Below, piece after piece: positions 56,289 to 64,000 of a DNA stretch of 64,000 nucleotides (its first letter is position 1; each line of letters starts with the position of its first letter). The DNA comes from Thiomicrorhabdus sp. zzn3 (GTDB lineage: Bacteria; Pseudomonadota; Gammaproteobacteria; Thiomicrospirales; Thiomicrospiraceae): the NCBI RefSeq assembly GCF_029767755.1, contig NZ_JARUQS010000001.1, positions 1,240,001-1,304,000 of the forward strand, read 5' to 3'. The translations under genes and the position numbers were made by a program. Below the pieces are notes generated by a model that made no database searches, was not told where the DNA came from, and saw only the letters and a program-made list of their open reading frames with translations.

Positions 56289-57131
56289 TTAATTCCCCGT
56301 TGACGAAGGCTTAAGTTCAGGCAAATAATGAAACACGCCTTGTAAAATGCCAGCGCTGTAATTGCCATCGTTGTTTGATCGGTTTTGCGCCTGATAGAAC
56401 TGTTGTTGCGTGCCTTGCTGTTTTGCCAACTGCACCGCTTGTCGCTTCACCGCTTCTGTCGCATTCGCAACCAAAACGGATTGAATCGGACTCACCAAAA
56501 CAGGCAGATCATTACCACTGTCACCGGCAAAGACAACCTCTGCCTCCCCATAATGCAAAAATTGCTTAAGAAATTCAATGGCATGCAGCTTATTGGCTTT
56601 GGGTGGCAAAATATCCAGCAGGCCTTTATGGCTGGTTTCATCAATGCTCCAAATCAAATTCGATTGGATCTTTAAAGAGGCCATCATGGCCTCCACTAAT
56701 GACAAACAACGGGGTTCATCCAACTGATCCAAGTCAACATAAAAACTCACTTTATGCGCATTCTGTTTTTCCGCTTCCTGCAGCTTGAGTCCTTTGACAT
56801 CTGCCAACAACTCAATGATCTGTTTCGGTTCGACATTCAACCAGGCCTGATCAATTTCATTTTGCCAGCCACTCATTGAATGCCACCGGTTCTCTCTTTG
56901 GTGATAGATACGGGTTCCAACATCGGTAATGGCGTAATCCGGCTGCGGTAATTGGAATTCCTGTATCGCCTCTTGCATCAGCGCAAGGTGACGACCGGTG
57001 ACATACACTAGAGTAACCCAAGGCTGGGCGCAAAACTCAGCAAACGCTTGACGGGCGTTAAGCGCCTCCTCCTGCCGGCCGTTTGGAATCACCGTTCGAT
57101 CCATGTCCGTGCACAAAAGCAGCCTGCTCAT
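56289..57131 (-). CDS. sucrose-6-phosphate phosphatase
   Basis: 280 residues, HAD superfamily. The catalytic motif LLCTDMDRTVIPNG has Asp9 and Asp11, with Thr13 in place; GDSGNDLPVL is the metal-binding motif IV. It removes phosphate from sucrose-6-phosphate. Its ATG overlaps the SPS stop by four bases. A motif copy lies at 56842-56849. Confidence 0.9.
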   Translation of the reverse strand: MSRLLLCTDMDRTVIPNGRQEEALNARQAFAEFCAQPWVTLVYVTGRHLALMQEAIQEFQLPQPDYAITDVGTRIYHQRENRWHSMSGWQNEIDQAWLNVEPKQIIELLADVKGLKLQEAEKQNAHKVSFYVDLDQLDEPRCLSLVEAMMASLKIQSNLIWSIDETSHKGLLDILPPKANKLHAIEFLKQFLHYGEAEVVFAGDSGNDLPVLVSPIQSVLVANATEAVKRQAVQLAKQQGTQQQFYQAQNRSNNDGNYSAGILQGVFHYLPELKPSSTGN

Positions 57132-59314
57132 ATTGCCTCTTTTTTGCCTGCCAACGGGTCACTGTTGTTGGTTTCTGGTGAGCAACATGCTCCAAAGAAG
57201 TCGTAGTAGTCAATCGCTTCGAGAATCCCCTCTTCATAGCTGCGTTCGGCAAAATAAATACGCTCTATATCCGTCAATTGAAACAGCTCTTCATCATGGC
57301 GGTTGGCGACGACGGCTGCCAACGTATTGCCGCGCATCATATCCTCATCCGACCCGGAGCCCCCTGCAACCAGGATTCTTTCCAATGGAATCTGCCACCG
57401 ATCGGCAATGTAACGCAAAGCCATTCCTTTGGAAGCACGTATCGGCAAAACATCCAAATATTGACCAAATGAAAACTGCACATTGGCGGTCAAATCTTCC
57501 TGAAGCAGCTGAGCTTTAATCTCCTCGACATCCGTAAGGCGGGTATCCAGAAGATAACTGATCTTGAAATACGTCTGCTCGGATTTGGGCTGCAAAGTCA
57601 GGCCAGGGTAATCATCCAACAGATTACGCACCTTATGGTGAACCCAGTGGTAATCAATATGTTTTTGCCAATGGGTATCCGTCGTAAGCTTGGGGGCATA
57701 ATGGATTTCGGCTCCGCCACTGGTCATCAGCACATCGGGTTCGGGAATATTGTAATGCTTTAACAGACGCAGAGCCGAATCCAGCCGCCGGCCAGTGGCC
57801 ACAATAAACAGTGTGGACTTGCGATGCTGTTTCAGCAAAGCCAACAGCTTGCTTAATGCATCCGGACACCCCATTAAATTTTGATCCAGACTGGTGACCA
57901 ATGCCCGATCTTTATAGAGTGCGGAACGTCGGGCAATCGGTCGTCTCGGCAAACGTTCCGATTCCTTGATAATCGGGCAAATTAATTTCAGATAACGTTC
58001 GGCATGTGCCTGCCAAGCATAGTGCTCCTGCACTCCTTTTAGGCCACGCTCGATCATCTGCTGCTTTTGGGCTTCGTCCCTAAAAAGGGTTAATAAGGCG
58101 TCCGTGATGGTTTTAGGTTCCAGCGGGTCGATCAAAATCCCATTCTGACAGTTCGCAGCAATGTCCCTTGGACCGCCATCTTCGGTCGCCACCACCGGCA
58201 GACCGGAAGCAATCGCTTCAATAATCGTCAATCCGAACGGTTCAGTGAGCGCCGGATTAACAAAAACGCCTCCGGAAGCCGCAGCTATTCGATAAATAAA
58301 CGGCACCTCGTCGCGGCTATGATGTTTAGGCAGTGCCACTTTTCCATAAAGGTCATAACGATCAATCGCCAACCAAATTTCATGAAATACCTGCTGGGCA
58401 CCAGACTCTAAATCGTCTACATCATCCCGGTTTCCGGCCACGATCACCAGATTGGCCTTCTCTTGCAGCTCCGGGGATTGGCCATAAGCGACGATCAAAG
58501 CGGTGATGTTTTTGCGGGTATCGGGACGGGAAAGCGCCAAAATAATGGGTTTTTGTGGACTGGCAAGCGAATAGGTAAGGCGTCGAAAAAGTAAGGAGCT
58601 TAGCTCCCCCCCTAAGGGTGGTTTAAATTGACTCAGATTGGTTCCGGGCGGGAGCACGCGCATTTGCTCGGGGTGGTAAAAATCATAAATTTCGTATTGT
58701 TCTTCAATCTCTTGATGCGTGCTGGTAATCACCCTTTCCGCCGTTGCCAACACATATTCTTCGGCGTCCACCCGCCTGATCATGTTATAGCGGGTATCAA
58801 TTTCCTGTGGAGAGACACCGTTAGCAATTAAGCGCGCCCGTTTAACCCGACCCAATGAATGGCCGGTATGAATCAAGGGGATCGATAATTGATTGGCTAA
58901 CTGACTGCCCACATAACCGGCATCCGCGTAGTGACTGTGCAAAATATCCGGATAACGATTCCGCTGGCGGAAATAATCCACCATATTGTCAGAGAAAGTG
59001 TCCAGATGGTCCCAGAGTTGTTCCTTAAAAATATACTCTTCAGGCCCCGCCTCAATCCGCACAATCGTCAACTTGTCAGAGACCTTCTCAATGGGCTGGG
59101 CATAATCCGCATCGACCGATTCATCTTTCACCAAACGAGTAAAGAGTTCTACCCTGCTCACCTCAGGTTTTTCGGCCAAAGCCTGTGCCAATTCAAGCAC
59201 ATACAGCGTTTGACCACCCGTATCGGCATCTCGACCCAATTCCAGGTTTTGACCACGAATCAGCCCATGGACGCTGATTAAGGCAATAGAAATATCACCT
59301 TGCTGTTCATTCAT
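57128..59314 (-). CDS. sucrose-phosphate synthase with a degenerate phosphatase domain
   Basis: 728 residues. N-terminal GT4 part: ISVHGLIRGQNLELGRDADTGGQT and EPFGLTIIEAIASGLPVVATEDGGP are the acceptor and UDP-glucose motifs. C-terminal part (from about residue 465) is a HAD phosphatase-like domain, but motif I reads VTSLDQN: the nucleophile Asp is Ser475 and the Thr is Asn, so it is probably inactive. That agrees with a separate phosphatase gene next to it. First gene of the sucrose cluster. Confidence 0.9.
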   Translation of the reverse strand: MNEQQGDISIALISVHGLIRGQNLELGRDADTGGQTLYVLELAQALAEKPEVSRVELFTRLVKDESVDADYAQPIEKVSDKLTIVRIEAGPEEYIFKEQLWDHLDTFSDNMVDYFRQRNRYPDILHSHYADAGYVGSQLANQLSIPLIHTGHSLGRVKRARLIANGVSPQEIDTRYNMIRRVDAEEYVLATAERVITSTHQEIEEQYEIYDFYHPEQMRVLPPGTNLSQFKPPLGGELSSLLFRRLTYSLASPQKPIILALSRPDTRKNITALIVAYGQSPELQEKANLVIVAGNRDDVDDLESGAQQVFHEIWLAIDRYDLYGKVALPKHHSRDEVPFIYRIAAASGGVFVNPALTEPFGLTIIEAIASGLPVVATEDGGPRDIAANCQNGILIDPLEPKTITDALLTLFRDEAQKQQMIERGLKGVQEHYAWQAHAERYLKLICPIIKESERLPRRPIARRSALYKDRALVTSLDQNLMGCPDALSKLLALLKQHRKSTLFIVATGRRLDSALRLLKHYNIPEPDVLMTSGGAEIHYAPKLTTDTHWQKHIDYHWVHHKVRNLLDDYPGLTLQPKSEQTYFKISYLLDTRLTDVEEIKAQLLQEDLTANVQFSFGQYLDVLPIRASKGMALRYIADRWQIPLERILVAGGSGSDEDMMRGNTLAAVVANRHDEELFQLTDIERIYFAERSYEEGILEAIDYYDFFGACCSPETNNSDPLAGKKEAI

Positions 59315-59773
59315 ATCAATCTCGTTTGTCTAAAACAGAATCGTCAATTCAAATTAGACAGAGTTGCAGAAACCAGAAATTATTTTTTGTTTTAATCGCT
59401 TAATGTCTTCTTAAGAGACTCAAAAACAAAGATATTTTCGTAAATACATTATTTACTCTACTTATATGAACAGCAGAAAACAAGGTGAGTTCTATAATCT
59501 CAATGACATTACCTCTATAGTACAAGGTCTGTCAGAACATCAAAATAGACCATATCAGCCGCATGCTCAGCGCTATTTCAGAAGAAAGGTCAACCCACCA
59601 GTTCACTGAATTATTTACCGCCATCGGTTTTTTGCGAAACAGTTGGCATGAAAAATCTCATCGAGGCTATGGTACTAATTCAGGGGAAGGTCACCAACTC
59701 TCACCAGTTGAATTCGAGAAGCAGTACGAAATGAGGCTAAAAAGTCTCTAGGATTTTAGTGGCGATTCAAACC
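59315..59773. other. gap between the sucrose cluster and the restriction genes
   Basis: AT-rich, 459 bases. It contains the sps upstream region, an IS-like fragment (59563-59751) and no motif copy. There is no terminator obvious for either side. Confidence 0.4.
59563..59751 (+). pseudogene. possible IS3-family transposase remnant
   Basis: A 62-codon frame ends in HQLSPVEFEKQYEMRLKSL, which resembles the last residues of IS3-family transposase OrfB (usually LxPxEFExxY). The upstream catalytic part is missing and preceding frames are broken, so this would be a decayed fragment. Recognition is by eye and uncertain. Confidence 0.35.
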
Positions 59774-62700
59774 TTACCTAAAAGTATTCATTAGCTTCTG
59801 AATATAAGATGGATCTTCAGCAAACAGAATATTCCAACTTTCCATCAATTCCTGTGTTACCGGTTGACCTTCAAACTCCCAGTCACTTTCAAGCGCTGCT
59901 GCCGGAGTATTTGATATTAAAAAGGCATCCAGTTGAACATGGTTTTCCGATGGTGATTCTTTATGTAAAAGTGCTTCTGTCTCTTTAATTTTTTCAAAAA
60001 ACCGGACCTTAGAGCTATTTGGTGTCAAATTCCGCAGCCCTTTTGGATCAATAAAAACGATATGCTGCTTGTGGTCGTTTTTCAGCCAAAGAATAAAATC
60101 TGGCTGGAATCCGCCCTCTATAAAGAATCCGACAGCATCCTGACCAGAAACATTACGCAACAAGAAAACATCAAAACCATCAAAAACACCTGATGCAAAC
60201 GCCGCTTGTATGTCTTTGACAAAATCCATTTCACCTTTATTTAACTGAACCGGTGAAATCTTGATTCCATCTAAACCTTGAACTGCCGCTATCAGTGGTT
60301 GATAAGCATGCCTTTCGCACCACAAGAACTCCATACCTTCAATCACGCGGTTATGCCAGGCAACGTCATCTACTTTAATTTGCTCATTCAAATCATTCAG
60401 TTGAGTGATGACATGCTCGTGGCGTACTCGATCCAAAGTAATATGGTGCGCCCCATTTGGCGTAGCTTTTGACTGATTCGGCAAATAACGCTGATCTTTG
60501 GTTAAGCTCACAAACTCAAGCTTATCCGATTCCCATTGCTTTCTTCTGAAGGTATAGAAAGCTTCAACATACTTTTTAAGCAGCGCGACGGCTATCTGAT
60601 GCCAGATTCGTTGATTGATTAAACCTTTCAATTCAAATATTTCTGGAGGAGCATAGAGAACATACCAACCGACATCATTCAATAGGTTTTGAAGCGTCTC
60701 TAAATCAAAGTTCAAATTGTGCCAACGCTTATCTCTCTTGAAGCCCTGTAGATCAAAATAAACCCTATCCCAGTCCAGCATGGCTAAATGCAAACTCGAT
60801 AATGTTTCACTATTCTGTCTTACTTCATTTTTGCCTGATCCATCAGTGGCAAAGCCTTTCACCTGTGGAAACCAATCCAATACAATTCTTGCCGGGTTAA
60901 CAAAGTAACCTTTTTCGGCTGTGGTTGATAACTGGTTTGGTGTTTTCAATAAAACCTGTTCTGCCAACTGGCTAAACGCACTTCCCTGACCACCAATGGC
61001 TCGTCCGTTAATATCTTCTTTCAAACGAATCACATTCAGATCACTTGGAATACCGCGCATCGGCTTCAAAGGAACAACAAATTCTTCTAATCCTTCGTTG
61101 ACTGGAATCTCTTCTTTTTCCAGCTCTTTTTTAAAGTCTGCAACATAGTCTGCATTCACACCAAAAATGTTTAGCGTCTCAAGAAAATAAATAGACTTTG
61201 GTCTCTCAATCTTGGCCTTAGTCAAATCAGTCATTAACTCAGCTGAGCGCTTCAATGAAGACTGCCAACCTTTTAATCGAACACCCCTACCAAACAACTG
61301 GATAATTTGTGCGCCATTATTCTTGCCCACATTAAGCAAGGTCATACAGCTAACACGCCATGAGTTCCACCCCGCACTAAAACGTTTAGAGCCAAATAAA
61401 AGGTTAACCGTTGAGTCTTTGTCTTTAATTGAATTGAATAGAGAACCTTTAAAACGACAATCCTGGCTTGCTAAGCCATGTTCTTCACATAACTTAATGA
61501 GCTTGGCATCATCGCCCACATTAATCACACCAAACACCTTGTCTGATGTTCCTGCGCGCAATGCGATTTCCCCCGCCTCACCGACAATATTTTCAAGATA
61601 CAAGTGTCCACCTGCACTATTGAATACTCGCTCGAGTAGATCGTCGTAAATCGCCTGAGCTGATTTAGATAAACCTTTTAGGTAGTTAAAACGCCCATGC
61701 AGATAGTCAGTACCACCGGCACCTTGAAAACCATGGGTTAGAATTGAGTGGATTGCTGTTTCTGAAGCGTTTCGATCCGTCAAAACCTGATTGATAAACT
61801 GTAACGCCAGCACCATATCGTTTGCTTCTTTGGTATCAAAGCCCTTGGTGACACTCGAACTGACAAACACCCACAACGGCTTTTCAATATTGAATGGTTT
61901 TAGCTCTGTTTCATGGTCGCTAAACACTACAAGCTGCTGATAAAAGGCTAACAGTGAAGCCATATGATATTTAAAATCCTGACCTTTCACCGTGCCTTTA
62001 TCAATATTCAATATTTGCGACTGCTTACCGTAACCATCGGCATAAAAGTGGCGGTAGGAATAATCAAAAAGAATCGACTTTGTATAGTCTTGACGTATGT
62101 TTTCGTTCTTAAGTGCAGACTGAGCAAAGGTCGCCGAATACTCAAAGCTAAAGCCTTTTTCACATAACGCATTACGCTGTTTCAGCCATTTGCCACCACC
62201 GCTCGCCGTCCCTAGATGACCTTCATCAACCAGAAGCAGATTATTGGATAGTAAAGAAGCGGTACTGATTGTTTTATCTTTACCCTCGTCTTCGAGCTTG
62301 TGAATATCAATCACAACCACTTCAGACTTAAACATCTCACCCTGATTAGCTCGAAACTCACTGGCATTGATACCAGATAACTCAAACTCTTCTAAGTGCT
62401 GACGACTTAAACCTTCATTAGGAGTAAGTAGGATGACTTTGTTAATGTCTTTAGGGTTTGCATAGGTTTTTAAATAATGCAGATACTGCAAGATATTGGC
62501 GTGCATAATCAGCGTTTTACCCGAACCGGTCGCACTCCAAAAAGCGACTTTATTCAGCTGATATTTAACTTCTTCAGTATCATCAAGCTTCTCAATTGGT
62601 GAAACTTTTGCTGTTGCCTTCCAATCCCCAATTTTTTCATTCCAAGCATCGATACGTTCATTAAGTGCCTGCAACAACGCATCTGGACGATTAAAAAACC

Positions 62701-63088
62701 AATCCAAATAGACCTCAGTAAACATCAACATCAAATACTGAAAGTACTTCCATTCAAATGCGTCAGAGCTATGTTCTTTGCGGCTTTCATTTAACCTTTC
62801 AGTAATGGCTTTGATATTACGGTCATATTCTCGCAACTGATCTTCGGTAAGCTTTAGATCACTCGCGCCATGCTGCAAAATTTGCATTAAAACTTCGTGT
62901 TCACCGGTGGCTTCATCACGTTTTGAGGCTTCACCGACAATCTGAAAACGCTCACGGAACACTTCCAAGATCGGCGCTTCTTTTTTATGTGCTTCCAGGC
63001 GACCATTTAAAGAGTCTAAGCCAAACAATGACCAGATCCACTGATTAAGAACAAGTTGATAACTAAATGGTAAATTCTCTTTAGCCAT
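59774..63088 (-). CDS. type III-like restriction helicase with C-terminal nuclease motif
   Basis: 1104 residues. Superfamily 2 helicase motifs: Walker A SATGSGKT (residues 185-192), DExH box LLVDEGHLG, and motif VI QLFGRGVRLKG. Near the C-terminus PDFILW (Pro996-Asp997) and FIDPKG (Asp1014, Lys1016) form a PD-(D/E)xK-type nuclease site. It would translocate on and cut unmodified DNA together with the methyltransferase ending one base upstream. It may be a phage defence system. Confidence 0.82.
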   Translation of the reverse strand: MAKENLPFSYQLVLNQWIWSLFGLDSLNGRLEAHKKEAPILEVFRERFQIVGEASKRDEATGEHEVLMQILQHGASDLKLTEDQLREYDRNIKAITERLNESRKEHSSDAFEWKYFQYLMLMFTEVYLDWFFNRPDALLQALNERIDAWNEKIGDWKATAKVSPIEKLDDTEEVKYQLNKVAFWSATGSGKTLIMHANILQYLHYLKTYANPKDINKVILLTPNEGLSRQHLEEFELSGINASEFRANQGEMFKSEVVVIDIHKLEDEGKDKTISTASLLSNNLLLVDEGHLGTASGGGKWLKQRNALCEKGFSFEYSATFAQSALKNENIRQDYTKSILFDYSYRHFYADGYGKQSQILNIDKGTVKGQDFKYHMASLLAFYQQLVVFSDHETELKPFNIEKPLWVFVSSSVTKGFDTKEANDMVLALQFINQVLTDRNASETAIHSILTHGFQGAGGTDYLHGRFNYLKGLSKSAQAIYDDLLERVFNSAGGHLYLENIVGEAGEIALRAGTSDKVFGVINVGDDAKLIKLCEEHGLASQDCRFKGSLFNSIKDKDSTVNLLFGSKRFSAGWNSWRVSCMTLLNVGKNNGAQIIQLFGRGVRLKGWQSSLKRSAELMTDLTKAKIERPKSIYFLETLNIFGVNADYVADFKKELEKEEIPVNEGLEEFVVPLKPMRGIPSDLNVIRLKEDINGRAIGGQGSAFSQLAEQVLLKTPNQLSTTAEKGYFVNPARIVLDWFPQVKGFATDGSGKNEVRQNSETLSSLHLAMLDWDRVYFDLQGFKRDKRWHNLNFDLETLQNLLNDVGWYVLYAPPEIFELKGLINQRIWHQIAVALLKKYVEAFYTFRRKQWESDKLEFVSLTKDQRYLPNQSKATPNGAHHITLDRVRHEHVITQLNDLNEQIKVDDVAWHNRVIEGMEFLWCERHAYQPLIAAVQGLDGIKISPVQLNKGEMDFVKDIQAAFASGVFDGFDVFLLRNVSGQDAVGFFIEGGFQPDFILWLKNDHKQHIVFIDPKGLRNLTPNSSKVRFFEKIKETEALLHKESPSENHVQLDAFLISNTPAAALESDWEFEGQPVTQELMESWNILFAEDPSYIQKLMNTFR

Positions 63089-63089
63089 A

Positions 63090-64000
63090 TCAAATCAACC
63101 CTTCATCTGTCGCAAACATTAAACGATGGAATGTTTCTTCAATATTCTGCACACGCGCTTGTAGCAGTTCACCATCTTTACGTTTAGGCACCGTGATATT
63201 GTGGTCGCCATTCACATACACCAACTCAATTTCATCATCCGGGCTTTCCGTTAGGCGTACTTTAAGCTTATCCAGCATCACCGCTTCAAGAACAGCATTG
63301 TCCAAAACCAAACCGTTCTCTTTACCTGCAGCCGTTTTAGGTAAGTTTCGCCATACCACAAGAACTGTTTGCCCTTTTCGATTAACCCCATAAACCGTTC
63401 TAAACCACCATTGACCTTCAGAGGATCGTTTAACGCTTGCTTGCCAACGCCCTAAATCCGTTTGTTCGAACTCTGCCTCAAAATAAATTGGCGCAGCGAT
63501 ATGTTCAACCTGAAGACCAAGCAACCAGTTAAAGGTTTCAATCAAATCGACATTGACCAACTTAGTCTCGTCACCTGATGCTGAACGCACTTTTAATTGA
63601 TAGGCCATTGGATCGGTAAATTGAGTGATATTCAAAAGAGAAGCAGAACCACGGCTTTCTACTTCAAGCATATAGTTCATTAAATAATCTTCACGAGCTG
63701 AATCCAAATCAGGATTTTGTGAATTAAACATGTCTGATTGAATTTGAGCTGGACGGTTTAAGGCCAAATTACCCAAAGTGTCTTCATAGGATTCAAGGCG
63801 AATGTATTTAAAACACTGTGAAACACCATTGACGCGTCCTTCTTTATCAGACAACGGTTTACCGCCTTTCCAATCTTTTGAATAAATAACTTTTTGAATG
63901 CGTGGTTTTGTTACCGAATCAAAATAGGCACCCATTTCACAAAGGATGTATTTTCGGTTACCTTGGTCTTCACGGTTTAGGTTGATAACTGCATGACCTG
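63090..64000 (-). CDS. C-terminal part of a DNA N6-adenine methyltransferase (Mod-like)
   Basis: The frame is open to the right edge of the window, so the start lies outside; about 303 residues are visible. They read HAVINLNREDQGNRKYILCEMG at the edge (split here as HAVINLNRED and KYILCEMG), then LESYEDTLGNLAL and LIETFNWLLGLQVEHI, which are conserved in the tail of type III Mod subunits. Catalytic DPPY and AdoMet motifs are beyond the window. The partner helicase starts one base downstream. Confidence 0.75.
   Translation of the reverse strand, partial: GHAVINLNREDQGNRKYILCEMGAYFDSVTKPRIQKVIYSKDWKGGKPLSDKEGRVNGVSQCFKYIRLESYEDTLGNLALNRPAQIQSDMFNSQNPDLDSAREDYLMNYMLEVESRGSASLLNITQFTDPMAYQLKVRSASGDETKLVNVDLIETFNWLLGLQVEHIAAPIYFEAEFEQTDLGRWQASVKRSSEGQWWFRTVYGVNRKGQTVLVVWRNLPKTAAGKENGLVLDNAVLEAVMLDKLKVRLTESPDDEIELVYVNGDHNITVPKRKDGELLQARVQNIEETFHRLMFATDEGLI

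Overview
The window looks like chromosomal DNA of a sulfur-oxidising, CO2-fixing gammaproteobacterium of the Thiomicrospira / Hydrogenovibrio / Thiomicrorhabdus group. This assignment is inferred from gene content and protein character; no database search was possible. Supporting signs are a cbbLS-cbbQ-cbbO operon with a divergent cbbR, the hrcA/grpE/dnaK/dnaJ/dapB/carAB/greA order, a sucrose-phosphate synthase plus amylosucrase cluster, and a tmRNA with the tag ANDDNYALAA. No carboxysome gene is visible.

Layout. 1-3848: the 3' part of a ROK sugar kinase, a methyltransferase coupled to a DUF455 ferritin-like protein, a small exported protein, a DUF4149 membrane protein and greA. 3947-14772 (all minus): carB, carA, dapB, dnaJ, dnaK, grpE and hrcA. 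carA has a probable attenuator with an Arg-Arg leader peptide, dnaK a sigma32-like promoter, and hrcA a CIRCE operator. 14867-17470 (plus): nadK and recN. 17842-24421: formate-THF ligase, glycolate oxidase glcDEF and a divergent glyoxylate aminotransferase, which together salvage the glycolate made by RuBisCO oxygenation. A perfect FNR box lies between the two transcription units. 24570-28566: fur, bamE, rnfH, ratA, smpB and ssrA, a conserved neighbourhood.

29486-38819: CO2 fixation (cbbL, cbbS, cbbQ, cbbO, cbbR) and ammonium sensing and uptake (glnK, amtB) with an XRE-cupin regulator. 38902-42260: an acetyltransferase, a glutamine amidotransferase and a chemoreceptor whose Cache domain appears to be cytoplasmic. 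42496-52547: a nine-gene operon, purU-mgdABCD-gmaS-mgsABC, that fits the N-methylglutamate route of methylamine oxidation. It would deliver ammonium and one-carbon units to the cell, and PurU and Fhs sit at the formate end of the folate pathway. 53337-59314: sucrose synthesis and use (SPS, SPP, fructokinase, amylosucrase), probably for osmoprotection or carbon storage. 59774-64000: a type III-like restriction helicase and the C-terminal part of its DNA methyltransferase, next to a possible IS remnant.

The most unusual whole-window signal is the palindromic octamer CAGGCCTG. I count 25 exact copies where about one is expected by chance, and roughly half extend to AACAGGCCTG. Pairs of copies form hairpins or terminators after genes, as DNA-uptake sequences do in Neisseria and Pasteurellaceae. 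I read it as a candidate uptake or genome-signature motif.
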